From Argyresthia goedartella (taxonomy: Eukaryota > Arthropoda > Insecta > Lepidoptera > Argyresthiidae), in contig OX463807.1 in assembly GCA_949825045.1 (NCBI GenBank), positions 36,414,749-36,478,748 of the forward strand: a stretch of 64,000 nt of DNA. Direction: 5' to 3'. Below are positions 35,178 to 45,599 of the stretch, one piece after another (position 1 is the first letter of the stretch; every line of letters starts with the position of its first letter). The notes below the pieces were generated by a model, which was given only the letters and a program-made list of their open reading frames with translations, did no database searches and was not told where the DNA came from. A program made the translations under genes and the position numbers.

Positions 35178-35776
35178 GATCGGAACGATACTTACTCACA
35201 ATTTGCAGTAACTCAATTATATTGGACCCTCCAGTCTACAACACAAACGAGGGAACCCTAATCTATAACTTAAACAATGCTGATTTCCCCAAACAATAGA
35301 AACCGAGTTTTATATCTACACAAATTCTGTAAACAACAATTTAGTTTCCCTATATCATATAACACACACAGATAGTCAATATTAGTTCAAGTTATAAATT
35401 GCTATAAACTGAAAACAATGTCCAAACATTCATTAGCATTACTAGACCACTAATAGATTGACTATGCAAACTTCAAACTGCAAACATGATATGACTTCAA
35501 TGCAAATTTCAATTCACCTACAATGTACCTGTAATGTAATTACTATTCTGAGTCACATCTCAGTACAACTGGTCATTTAGGGAAAACTGTTATATCTGTC
35601 TGTCTACTACCAGCAATAGACTTATAGCTTACAACACTACCAATCTATGTGGATACAGGAACGATACCAAGTTAGCTAATAACCGCCTATACCTACAGAT
35701 TGATAGTCCCAAATCGTGGGTTCCTGGAGCCCTTGACGGCTGCAAATCTCAGGAAACCACGCTCTTGCTACCAAAA
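35178..35776 (-). other. BEL/Pao 5' leader with primer-binding site
   Basis: About 600 nt between the 5' LTR and gag. Next to the LTR on the minus strand is TTTTGGTAGCAAGAGCGTGG, a BEL-type primer-binding site starting TGG. The rest is AT-rich with no ORF. Confidence 0.7.
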
Positions 35777-36282
35777 TGTTCAGGCCTCTCGGCACCCGAT
35801 GACCTCGCAGGGGCCCATAGCTACGAGGTAGCGTAGCGATCAGATGCCAAGAAGCAAGAACGTCGGCGATTCACCGAGCTAAAGTAAATAGATTCTATCT
35901 GACCTGGTCTGTGCTTCGTTCCCGTCAAACTCCTGTCTCTCTGCAAGGCCTGGGTGCACCCTAGGCTCTTCTTGGTAGACAGGTTCTTCAGCCAACCAGG
36001 TATGGCTGGCAGGCCAGCTTCGACGCGCACAGTGTTACGTAAATACGAACTTTATCTGGTTCGGAGAACCACAATACACTCAGCTATAAGACAATCCTGA
36101 GGGGAGCCCGAATACAATTCCAGATGGCTTACGATTTAATTTCAATGCCCAAAATCAATACGCGTCACATTGCGGGGGCTTTTCGTCTGTCAGTTGTCAA
36201 AAAACTGCTCTGTGGTAGCAACTGTCAAATTCAAAATGGCCGTTCCGAAACCATCGATCGAGTATCGATTCTGAATCGAACA
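35777..36282 (-). repeat. BEL/Pao 5' LTR (right)
   Basis: 506 bp, same ends as the left LTR. As the element reads on the minus strand, this is the promoter-bearing 5' LTR; transcription would run leftward into gag. Confidence 0.95.
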
Positions 36283-36299
36283 ATCATATTATCAGAAAA

Positions 36300-36975
36300 A
36301 AAAAAGTACTTAATTATTGTTTCTGAGAGATGTAAAGAGTCTCATGCCATAATAAAATAATTAAAATATAAATAACAGAGATGTATAGTCTCTTTAGTCA
36401 ATAATACAATGATAATAGGAGATGTAAATGGTCCCCACAGTCAAGAGTTGTATAATTAAATTAATATTTGGAGGTGTAAAAGGCCTCCAAGTGTCCAGTA
36501 AAAGAAACTCTGGCAGTGAGGATGCTCACAATTAATTAGAACAATTCAGTCCCAAGCATTTTTATCGTCTATGTACTCTTTAATACTGTAGTAAGCTTTA
36601 GAAATAAGCCTTTGCTTGATGTATTTCTTGAACTTATTAATTGATAGATCTGTCAAAGTGCTTGGGAGTTTATTGTAAAATCTTACACAATTACCCTTGA
36701 ACGAGTTTTTTATTTTATGGAGCCGAGTAGTGGGCACTGCAAGTTTGTCGTTGTTTCTAGTATTAAAGTTATGTATATCACAGTTTCTTCGAAAGTTAAC
36801 AATGTTCTTATGGACATACATAATATTCTCGTAAATATATTGACTATGGACTGTCAATATATTTACTTCTTTAAACTTATTTCTAAGAGAATCTCTATTA
36901 TTCATTTTATAAATTTTATAAATCGCACGAACAGCCCGCTTCTGCAGCACAAAAATAGTATATATAATAGCTCTG
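36300..36975 (-). mobile_element. J2 non-LTR retrotransposon, 3' end
   Basis: A minus-strand frame 36950-36546 encodes the C-terminal region of a reverse transcriptase (LQKRAVRAIYKI, NIMYVHKNI, FNTRNNDKLAVPTTRLHKI, CVRFYNKLP). The 3' UTR runs to about 36300, ending with an A/T-rich tail beside the BEL insertion site. RT catalytic motifs are missing. Confidence 0.75.
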
Positions 36976-37841
36976 AACGTTTCAACTGAAAATTATTTCC
37001 CCTATTCCTTCAATATGCCCAAATGAAAGTAATGTGACGACTCAGAAGATGAAGAATTGCAACAAGAATTCAAAAAGTTAAAGAAAAAGATGCGTAGTTT
37101 GCGTCGTTAACACAAAAGGTCAAGATCCCGACATTCTTCGCCACCCTGGTCATACATTGAAGGTTAGTATAGTAACAAAACTGTAAAAATACCTATCTCG
37201 TAGAAATCGGACTGTACGTGGTAAACAAAATGGGCTGTCTCTTTCTAATAAGTGTACCGATTTCCCATTCTTTAATGAGCTATAAGCAAATATAACTCGG
37301 ACAGTACGTGGCAAACCCTAGGGACTGTCTCTTCTATTTTACAGCTCCAACATATTTCTTTTTTACAGCTCAAAACTTTTCAGATTGCGACATAACAGCT
37401 GAATGGGTCGGTATGATAGACGGTGAGGTTCGCTACGCCTCAATCACCTCATTCACCTGCGGCAGCGGACAAACCTGCGATGCAGTCAACCGCCGTCATC
37501 GACATTTACACGCTCGTTGCACAAACTGCCGCGTCGATGCATGCGCCTGAGGTTTTCATTGATGCTTCCACAGTCCAGACCCAAGGGTCAAGCCCACTCC
37601 GTTAACCTCGATGCATGCCCCAGAGACTTAGCTTTGAAAGTATATTAGGTGAAGACCAAACTTGGAAGTCATTATATACAAAAATATGTTGCTGTCAGAT
37701 TTGAACACAAAGCTGTTACCGGGTTGTCAAAAGAGTTGCGCAAATAACTGACGTAAAATATTTAACAGCAGCAAATTACACTGTTATCGATCCACCAGTA
37801 TTAAACGCTGAGATTAAAAACGCTACTACGATCCCGGTAGT
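36976..37841. other. Unassigned stretch between J2 and DIRS remnants
   Basis: Contains a locally repeated pair ('cggactgtacgtggtaaac' near 37208 and 'cggacagtacgtggcaaac' near 37297, each followed by 'gggactgtctct'-like text) and an 80-residue frame at 37308-37547 without a recognised domain. It may be the 5' part of the DIRS-like element. Confidence 0.35.
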
Positions 37842-37957
37842 CAAGCGCAATTAAGGCAGTCGAATTTAAGCAAAAACAACTCGACGCTGCTATTGCCAAG
37901 CGCAAGCGCAATTAAGGCAATCGAATTTAAGCAAAAACAACTCGCCGCTGCTATTGC
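37842..37957 (+). repeat. 61-bp tandem duplication in the DIRS-like gag
   Basis: 'caagcgcaattaaggca' plus the next about 40 bp occur twice, starting at 37842 and 37903, with two or three differences. Confidence 0.85.
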
Positions 37958-38940
37958 CTGCCTTGGCGAGGCCTTATCACGCATTCTCACCGAAAACAAT
38001 AAAGACACTGAGTTGCGGAAAATTCTAACGGAAGCAAGCCGCTTTTTATGTGACAGCCAGCACAAGGTTCTCCTACAGGAAGAAACTTTATGCTCTCTAC
38101 GCTCAAACCCGACATGAAAGCACAGTTAGAAAATACAAAAATGTATAAATTTTTTTTTGGTCAAGATTTACAAGAGACAATCAAATCGGCAAAAGTAATT
38201 AATTACCAAATCGAGCATCGAATTGAAATCCAGCAACGAACCTGGGCGCAACAAAAACAAGCCCCAAGACCTGTCTAGACGACTAACAGCAGAAATTTAA
38301 ACTGGACGAGTCCGCTCCCGGGCCGCAGGCTGGCAGCTCCTAGGACGAGGTAACGCCGGGCCCCAGCGCACCTGCAGGCTACCGGCCGCCGCTACCGCCG
38401 CCGCCTCGTCAGCACACCTACTAAAAGACGTCGCAGCATCGTCCCGCGACCTACCGCCGCTAGACCCGGTAAGGTACGCCGGCCGGCTGACTCATTACTA
38501 TTATCAGTGGTATTTAATTACTGATAATCCCGTTATAAAATAAATTATCAAAAACTACCTAATGTGCTGTGTTGATTTGAAAGACGTGTACTTTCTTTCC
38601 AGTGTACATCCTGATCACAAAAATACCTTAGATTGGAATGGGATAATCACTTATATGAATTCAACATCCTACCCTTCGGGCTTAATACTGCACCTCACGT
38701 ATTCACGAAATTTATGAAACCAATTGTCAGACTTTTGGGCTCTGCAGGTCATATGTCTACTTCATAGATGATTTCCACCTTATAGGACTAGGGTATGACG
38801 ACTGTCTCCGCAATTTAAATGATACACGAACCCTTTCGTCGGCGTTAGGCTTTATTATTAGCGAAGAAAATAGCCAATTAACTCCCAAAACCCAATGCAA
38901 GTTTTTAGGTATCATTATTGACTCAAAAAATCTCCAAAAA
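37842..38940 (+). pseudogene. DIRS-like retrotransposon remnant (gag end and RT)
   Basis: 37893-38277 encodes pieces of a DIRS-type gag (KFFFGQDLQETIKSAKVINY preceded by EASRFLCDSQHKV), followed by a Pro-rich GC-rich linker (38290-38500). 38560-38940 encodes, with frameshifts, an RT with VDLKDVYF, LPFGLNTAPHVFTKFMKPIV, a YFIDDFHLIG catalytic box (near 38760-38790) and KFLGIIIDSKN. These are DIRS-type RT motifs. The tyrosine recombinase was not found; the element is broken at about 38950 by the next insertion. Confidence 0.7.
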
Positions 38941-38954
38941 ATCGTATCGAAACT

Positions 38955-40620
38955 AAAATTATTTTATTTATTTATTTATTTGTATATTAACGAAACAAAC
39001 AGTTAGCAAAATTACTTAAGAAAAAGTTTAAGTTATGGTATTAAAATAAACCTACAGTTTCTAGTACAATTGAATTTTTTACTGATCGTCAGCGTTTGAA
39101 TTTTACATAAAAAATGCACAAAACAAATTAATCAACCTACTTACATAATTTCACCATCAATATTTAAAATTTTAGCGGCACTTTGCTTAAACACATTAAG
39201 ATACATATTAAAAAGAACTAAATCAGAAAAGCTTTCATTATAAACTTTAGAGGTTCTACGGACAAACGAATTACTAGTATAATTAGTACTACTTGAAGGA
39301 ACAACTAATAGGTGTTTTCTATTTCTAAGACGAGGGTTAGGCACACGAAATCCTACACTCTGTAATAAGACTGGACAGTCGGTAACATTATTTACAATTT
39401 TATATAGAGTTAAGGCATCTGCCACCTTGCGACGTATCTCAAGTGAAGGTATATTATAACGTGAGGAGCACATTTTATAATTATCGAAGGCATGGCGCAC
39501 ACGATAGTCAAGAGATTTAAGGAAGCTGTTCTAAATTTTTTCAATTCTATAAATATGAATTTGAAAGAAAGGGTTCCAGACAGAACTGGCAAATTCTAGT
39601 ATACTTCTAACATAGCTAAAATAAAGAATCTTGTATGAGCTTGCTGAGTTGAAAGGCTTACCCATCCGCAGGATAAAACCAAGTTTTTGATAGGCATTAT
39701 TAACTATTTTGTTTATGTGAGGAACAAAACTGAGCCGAGAATCCACAGTTATACCGAGGTCACGGATTTCATCAACCTTAGCAAGTTTGGTGTCGCTGAT
39801 GCTATAATCGAAATCTGTTTTTCGAAGTTTCCTAGTAAAAGATATAGTGTAAGATTTTTTAGGATTCAGGAACAGATTGTTTTCTGTACAATAACTTAAC
39901 ATACTATTTATATCACTTTGGAGTAGAAGACAATCATCGATGTTTGATATGTTTTTGAAAATTTTAGCGTCGTCAGCATAAAGGAGAAATTCAGAGTGTT
40001 TAATGGCAGATTCAATGTCGTTGACATATAAAATAAAAAGTAGAGGTCCCAAATGAGACCCTTTTGGGACCCCCGAGCTAATAGTCTTATAATCGGAGAC
40101 GAAACCCTTTAGCGCAACTGCTTGCATTCTATTCTCCAGGTAGGAGAGAATCCAACGGAAAAGATCACCGTGTATACCAAAGTTCCAGAGTTTAGAAAGC
40201 AACGTAAAGTGGCTAATTTTATCAAAAACTTTTGAAAAATCGGTATACACGGCATCTATTTGAATCTTTTTATCCAAAAAATTAAGTAAGAATTCTGTAA
40301 ATGTTAAGAGATTAGTATCAACACTCAGACCACTACGAAAACCATGTTGAGGCCCAGATATATGATGCGAAACAAGTCGAGATAGTTGATCGGTGACAAT
40401 CTTTTCAAAAATTTTTGCTAGTGAACGTAATTTAGATATGGGTCGATATTCAGTAATACTATATCATCTCCTTTTAGAATAGGAGTGATTAGAGCCCGCT
40501 TCCCAACGATAGGCATACACCCCTCACTCAAAGACTTTTGAAATAAAATTGTTATGTGGGCTGAAAGATGCTCGGCACGTTTAGAAATGAATAAAGGATG
40601 AAGCCCATCGGCCAGCCAGC
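38955..40620 (-). mobile_element. Non-LTR retrotransposon N3, 5'-truncated
   Basis: Minus strand: 40277-39531 encodes RT with VYTDFSKVFDKISH (catalytic Asp), GVPKGSHLGPLLF and LLYADDAKIF; 39500-39141 encodes the C-terminal region (RYNIPSLEIRRKVADALTLYKI). Upstream pieces (HGFRSGLSVDTNLL near 40330) lie in other frames. The 3' end has a (TTTA)n-like tail at 38957-38985. GVPQG has become GVPKG and the frame breaks near 39530, so it is inactive. Confidence 0.8.
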
Positions 40621-41052
40621 TCCCTTATTAGAATTAATACCGCTTAAATATTTGAACACCAGTTTTAAATAGAATAGAAATATTTATTTTTAAATAGAAA
40701 TATTTATTTAAAAATAAAAATAAGCAGGTTTCCAAAAGAACATTAATAAAGAAATAAAAACCTTAAACGCTACAAGTATGATTAACTGTGGCCCCACACT
40801 AGGCAGAGCCTGTATCGTGGGTACCATAATTATGATTCACAGATAGGAGATGGGAGTTCAGCGTGGGTACAATTTAATTATTAAGGACACAAAAACAACA
40901 GGAAAGAGTGGGTATTATAACCGAAAATATAAACAAAAAGATAAAACACAGACTAACAAAACAAAGACAGTACATTATTTTAAAACTTAAGAGTACTACA
41001 GCATATAATCATGTGGGACATATCGACAGTATTTGCATAATGACGAAAATTC

Positions 41053-43995
41053 CTATTGAAGGACTCCTAAGACCATTTCAGTGGTATCGTATGTGAGGGA
41101 TAGAAGCCATTTTTGACACTTACGTTTGACTTCAAAACTACTACAATTTCTAAAGTTATAAAAACTGTTGGCCTTGTTGTACATGTAAGGATGAAGAAAA
41201 TCAGGGAATCTCTGCGCAAAGGTAGTGTGGACAGCGTTAATAGGAACCTTGTAGGTCCGTTGCATTAGAAGTTTGTTGTATACAGGAGAGTTGGTTATAT
41301 TTTTATGAACTAAAATAACAGACCTCAGAATAAACAGCCTACGGATACTAAGTATATCATTTTCACCATGTATTAGATCAGTGGGGTAGTTTTTTGGTTT
41401 CCTATACATAACTTTCAATACCGAACGTTGAGCTCGCTCTGCGTCTATTAAGATTGTCTTACTACATCCACCCCATACCGAAATAGAGTAGGTAAGAATC
41501 GACTCACATATAGCCGTATACACTCCCTTTAGGAGTCCATAGTCGGTACAGTTTCGCAATTGTTTCATGATGTAAATAATTTTACGGATTCTGGCTGTCA
41601 ATGCTTTTATATGGTCTCTAAAGTTCAGATTTTTGTCAAGTATTATGCCTAGGTATTTAATCGATGTAGTATTTTGTATCTCAGGACATTGACATTGGGT
41701 AGAGATATTTCCGCATTTGTGAACTTTAATGTTGGGCAGCGCTGGTGGCCCGGAGGCCTCGGTCTTATAAAAGCACAGGTACTTAGTTTTTGCAGTGTTC
41801 AGAGTAAGCAAGTTTTTTCGTAACCATGTTGCTACATTGGACATACTGTTTTCAGCACTAGCAAAGACATTATTCCAGGAGGTATCGTTAAAAATTATGG
41901 CGGTGTCATCAGCATAGCAAAATAGGTCAGCTTTAGGTAGATTTATACTATATATGTCATTAATGTACATTAAGAAAAAAGTGGGGCCTAAGATACTGCC
42001 CTGTGGAATACCAAAGCTAACGGGTTCAAGTGGGCTAATATGTGTGCCCACTTTTAGACATTGGAGTCTATTTGTGAGGTAGCTTTTAAACCAAGCAAGA
42101 ACAGTACCTCGAATCCCCATGTTATGTAGTTTGTTTAGCAGTATGGGTGTAGAGACCGTATCAAACGCCTTTGCCAGATCAAGGAAGACACCAATGCAGG
42201 GTCTACCTTCATCTAGCAAGGTACATACACGTCTCACTAGTGAACTTACTGCGTCCTCAGTCGAGATACCCTTCCTAAAACCGAATTGACGGTGGTAGAG
42301 CAACCTGTTTTGTTCCAAAAAACTAATTAGCCGTTTGTTAACTACCTTTTCCAGTAATTTGGAGAAAGTAGGAAGTAACGAGATCGGACAGTAATTAGAG
42401 GGTTCATCTTTTGGCCCTGCTTTATGGATTGGGCAAACCAAAGCTGTTTTCCAGACCTCTGGGAATTCACCCGTTGACATACTAAGATTAATTATATGGG
42501 TCAGAGGTTTTATCACAAAGTATTTTAGTCTCTTGACGATGCTATTGTTAGTACCATCTATTCCTGGTGCACTACTAGAGGAGAGACGTTGAATCATGCA
42601 TGTGAGTTCTACACTATCAGTCGGTTGTAAAAATATGGAGTGACCATTTGTTTGCTGATTTGACGTTTTTGATGCAAGAATTTCTTCGGATTCATTGGTA
42701 TCGTTTAAAATATTTGTGGCTAAGTGTTTACCTACGTTACCAAAGTACTTATTACATTTGCTCAGAGAGGAAATAGGATCATTGGAGATATTCAAAAGTT
42801 CAGTGGCTATAGGGTTTTTTGTTTTTGAGTGACATATGTCTTTGATACAACTCCAGAGCTTCTTGGGGTCATTTTTGTTTTCTTCCAGTGCTTTCGACTC
42901 GTATTCACGTTTTAGATTGTATAAAAGATTATTGCAGTAGTTTCTATAACGAGAATAAGTCACCTTCAAAACATCGTTGTTGGGGTTTTTTCGCAATTTG
43001 TAATGCAATGCATCGCGATTTTTCATGCATTTAATTAAACCTGGTGTTATCCATGGTTTTAGATTAAACTTGGATCTACTTATTTTACCATGTTTTGTGT
43101 TTTTTGCAATAATATCAGAGATGATTTTAGAAAAAGATTTGGTGGCCACCTCGACCGATGTTTCAGTCATCACCGCAGACCAGTCGATGTTTTTTATTTC
43201 GATTTCGATTGCTTCATAGTCTACCTTCAACCGTGTTCTGGGTACTGGGTCAGATTTGACAGCAGCCTCAATTTCTATCATTGCTAAGTCGTGATCGGTT
43301 ATATCTGTTTTGCAAACGATCGCCTGTGCTTTAAGAAATGATGATAAAAATATATGGTCCAAACAAGCAGTTAACCGAGTTGGCTCTGTTATAGCTGGTA
43401 GCAATTCACTCTCAGCCATCACACAAAGGTACTCCGATCGCTTATATCTTACATCATCAGAAAGCAAATCTATATTGACATCACCTGCCAGAATTACCGG
43501 ATGTTTGTCCTTATTAATGTTAACAAGAAGATCGTGCAGAGAGTCAAGAAAAATAAGAGGAGTATCCGCGGGCGATCGGTAGATTGCAACGACAGTTGCG
43601 TTCCCAGGCAGTTCCAGTACAATGCAATTTGCGCCAATGAATTCAGGTTCGGACATAGATGCGCTAAGGACATTCCTTACATATACAACAACACCCCCAG
43701 ACTTGTTAATGAATCTAGTAGATTTGTAAACTGTGTATCCATCTAACGTTCCCACCAGTGTGTTCTCGCGAAGCCAACACTCAGTGAGTATAATGATATC
43801 AAACTCAATGTTAAGTCTCCTAAGTAAAACTTGAAATTCGTCGAAATGCAAATATATACTGCGAATATTATAAGTCAATATTTTCAGTTTTGAGTTATCG
43901 TGAAAGAAGCTCTCACATTCTTCAGGCAGATTTAATGAATGGCACTTGATTACAAGAGTATTATCCAGATCATTTGCTAGTTCGACTTTATCCAT
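41053..43995 (-). CDS. CR1-like ORF2: APE endonuclease plus reverse transcriptase (980 residues)
   Basis: Endonuclease that nicks target DNA and RT that copies the element RNA at the nick. Endonuclease (about 1-235): LTYNIRSI, the Glu of LTECWL, AGDVNIDLL, and ITDHDLAM at the end. RT (about 470-760): [59 protein letters not shown] and CYADDTAIIF with the catalytic Asp pair. A C-terminal region (about 790-980) follows. All catalytic residues I expect are present. ATG at 43993-43995 overlaps the stop of the small frame upstream (ATGGATAA). Confidence 0.9.
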   Translation of the reverse strand: MDKVELANDLDNTLVIKCHSLNLPEECESFFHDNSKLKILTYNIRSIYLHFDEFQVLLRRLNIEFDIIILTECWLRENTLVGTLDGYTVYKSTRFINKSGGVVVYVRNVLSASMSEPEFIGANCIVLELPGNATVVAIYRSPADTPLIFLDSLHDLLVNINKDKHPVILAGDVNIDLLSDDVRYKRSEYLCVMAESELLPAITEPTRLTACLDHIFLSSFLKAQAIVCKTDITDHDLAMIEIEAAVKSDPVPRTRLKVDYEAIEIEIKNIDWSAVMTETSVEVATKSFSKIISDIIAKNTKHGKISRSKFNLKPWITPGLIKCMKNRDALHYKLRKNPNNDVLKVTYSRYRNYCNNLLYNLKREYESKALEENKNDPKKLWSCIKDICHSKTKNPIATELLNISNDPISSLSKCNKYFGNVGKHLATNILNDTNESEEILASKTSNQQTNGHSIFLQPTDSVELTCMIQRLSSSSAPGIDGTNNSIVKRLKYFVIKPLTHIINLSMSTGEFPEVWKTALVCPIHKAGPKDEPSNYCPISLLPTFSKLLEKVVNKRLISFLEQNRLLYHRQFGFRKGISTEDAVSSLVRRVCTLLDEGRPCIGVFLDLAKAFDTVSTPILLNKLHNMGIRGTVLAWFKSYLTNRLQCLKVGTHISPLEPVSFGIPQGSILGPTFFLMYINDIYSINLPKADLFCYADDTAIIFNDTSWNNVFASAENSMSNVATWLRKNLLTLNTAKTKYLCFYKTEASGPPALPNIKVHKCGNISTQCQCPEIQNTTSIKYLGIILDKNLNFRDHIKALTARIRKIIYIMKQLRNCTDYGLLKGVYTAICESILTYSISVWGGCSKTILIDAERAQRSVLKVMYRKPKNYPTDLIHGENDILSIRRLFILRSVILVHKNITNSPVYNKLLMQRTYKVPINAVHTTFAQRFPDFLHPYMYNKANSFYNFRNCSSFEVKRKCQKWLLSLTYDTTEMVLGVLQ

Positions 43996-44389
43996 AGTCA
44001 GATATGGTAAAAATTGAGTGGCGGAGTGGGTTTGTTACTACCATGTTTAATATGAGAGTCTTATGATTTACACTGTGGGAATAATATGTCGAATAGTGAT
44101 TAGCTGTTGTAATAGGTTTTTGTACGCTATATGTTTGAATCATTAATGAAAATAGATAATTATTTAGTACTATATAAATGGAGTCACTCAATTGTTGAAG
44201 GGTGTGCACTGGAACCGGTTTATGCATGTGCAGTTGTAGTGTCGGCGGCGGCGGTGGGGAGCGATCAAGTGATGCTATCGAGTTGTTGTTGCGACAGTAT
44301 GCGGATCGCGGGTTTTCCGTCTTGCTTGCGAATATAAATTGAGCCTTGGGTACACCAGCAGTAGAAGAAGTTGTGTAATTTGGTTGCAT
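43988..44389 (-). other. 133-residue open frame bridging ORF1 and ORF2
   Basis: It begins with ATG inside the 3' end of ORF1 in another frame and stops at 43988-43990, overlapping the ORF2 start codon as ATGGATAA. No domain is recognised. It may only be a stop-poor stretch, but the overlap would suit termination-reinitiation of ORF2. Confidence 0.35.
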
Positions 44390-45338
44390 CCCTAGCCTTC
44401 CGAAATAACTGTCTGTTTGTTTTGGTCAAGCGTTCGTTATAAAAGATTTTCAGTGGTGGTCCCGCTATCTCAAGGTCCGCGCTAGTTATGTTGCGTCTGG
44501 TCTTAGCGGCGGAGAGGAATTGATCGCAGGTTGACTTTCGTAGCAGTCGTACAACAACTGGGCGGGGTAGTGCGGGTTTGTCGGCAGGTTTCGCGGTAGC
44601 AGGGGGGTCCTTCATTTTGTCGTAGTCAGTCGATGCTGGGTTGGAACTCTCCTTGTTTGAACTTGCCGGGGCTTTACGTTTTGGCCCGACACGCATAGCC
44701 CAATCAATGTCTCTGTTCTCCATTTCTACTCCCATTAAACGGGCCGCTACCAAGATCGTGTGGTGCAGGTTTTCGTTTGGATGCTCGTGAATTCCGCATA
44801 CTTCAATCTCGTTCCTAAGCTGGTGTTGAGCGTGGAGAGATACGTCCGTCTTTAGTTCGGATATCTCAGCCTTTAGAAGAGCAATCTCTGAGTCACGTGC
44901 TTCTAGGATTTTAAGACGCACTTCGTTTTTTTCCATGGATGCATGTAGTTCATCCAGTCGTTCGTGACATCTTGTTAAAGATTTGGTGGCATCTTCTAGT
45001 TTGCCTTTCAGTGAGCATATCTCCTGTACTAGACAGCGAACTTCATTGGTTAGGTCTTTTATTGCAGAGTCGTCACGTTCCGGGGTAGATGTTAGGGAGT
45101 CTTTTGTAGCATGTTGGGAGTCCTGTGGCACTACCAGATCCGTGCGGTGTGGCGTGCTAGTATTGTCTGTCTTTTTCTCCGATGTGCAGCATTCAAAGCA
45201 TTTCCACAGTTTTTTTCGATCTGCAGTCATGGTAGATGTGTTGACGCACAGTGAACAGAAAGATCGATCGCATGTTATTGCAGTGCACATTATGCAGTTT
45301 GCCGCTTTAAACACCTTAAGACATCCAGCGCACTTCAT
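44265..45338 (-). CDS. CR1-like ORF1: zinc-finger, coiled-coil RNA-binding protein
   Basis: About 357 residues from ATG 45336-45338. The N-terminus is a PHD/Cys-rich finger (CAGCLKVF, CTAITCDRSFCSLC, KCFECC). The middle is a long coiled coil (about 90-170). The C-terminal half has an RRM/transposase-22-like core (EVCGIHEHPNENLHHTILVA, RPVVVRLLRKSTCDQFLSAA, YNERLTKTNRQLFRKARD, the last being a strong signature of insect LINE ORF1 proteins). It would coat the element RNA as a multimer. ORF2 starts 270 nt downstream. Confidence 0.85.
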   Translation of the reverse strand: MKCAGCLKVFKAANCIMCTAITCDRSFCSLCVNTSTMTADRKKLWKCFECCTSEKKTDNTSTPHRTDLVVPQDSQHATKDSLTSTPERDDSAIKDLTNEVRCLVQEICSLKGKLEDATKSLTRCHERLDELHASMEKNEVRLKILEARDSEIALLKAEISELKTDVSLHAQHQLRNEIEVCGIHEHPNENLHHTILVAARLMGVEMENRDIDWAMRVGPKRKAPASSNKESSNPASTDYDKMKDPPATAKPADKPALPRPVVVRLLRKSTCDQFLSAAKTRRNITSADLEIAGPPLKIFYNERLTKTNRQLFRKARDATKLHNFFYCWCTQGSIYIRKQDGKPAIRILSQQQLDSIT

Positions 45339-45599
45339 TGTGTTACACAAAAATTATTTGTCTCTGAGAGACAAGAACGCAAGCGTTAATCTACTCGCTA
45401 GTTGTTCTATGGCAGTTATGATTATGTATGACTCACTCACTACACGCTCGGAGGCAATGAACCGGTCAGCTGTCGCGGGCTAGACGTGCAGTCAGATGTG
45501 AGCCTTACGCGGGTCGTACACAGGTTAGATTCTCGTGACACTTCCCTGGGACAGCTTGCTTGGTAACACACTCACTTTGGCCGTTAGGAGTTTTGTTTA

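Larger units (their letters stand above)
30884..36282 (-). mobile_element. BEL/Pao LTR retrotransposon, internally deleted, recent
   Basis: A 5.4-kb element on the minus strand with 506-bp direct LTRs (TGTTCAGG...ATCGAACA) flanked by the 5-bp duplication ATCAT (30879-30883 and 36283-36287). A primer-binding site (TGGTAGCAAGAGCGTGG on the minus strand) lies next to the 5' LTR. Gag is intact, but pol has lost nearly all of the reverse transcriptase and part of the integrase. The element can hardly be autonomous, yet the two LTRs differ at only one position I could find, so it is a very recent insertion. Confidence 0.93.
40650..45500 (-). mobile_element. CR1-like non-LTR retrotransposon with both ORFs open
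   Basis: Minus-strand element with ORF1 (45338-44265) and ORF2 (43995-41053), both uninterrupted. The 3' UTR runs to about 40650 and ends with a repeated TTCTAT/ATTTCTAT-type tail rather than plain poly-A, as CR1-type elements do. Part of the 3' UTR (about 40790-40835) resembles the SINE-1 tail. The open frames and lack of visible decay suggest a recent and possibly still mobile copy. Exact 5' end and target duplication were not determined. Confidence 0.8.
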
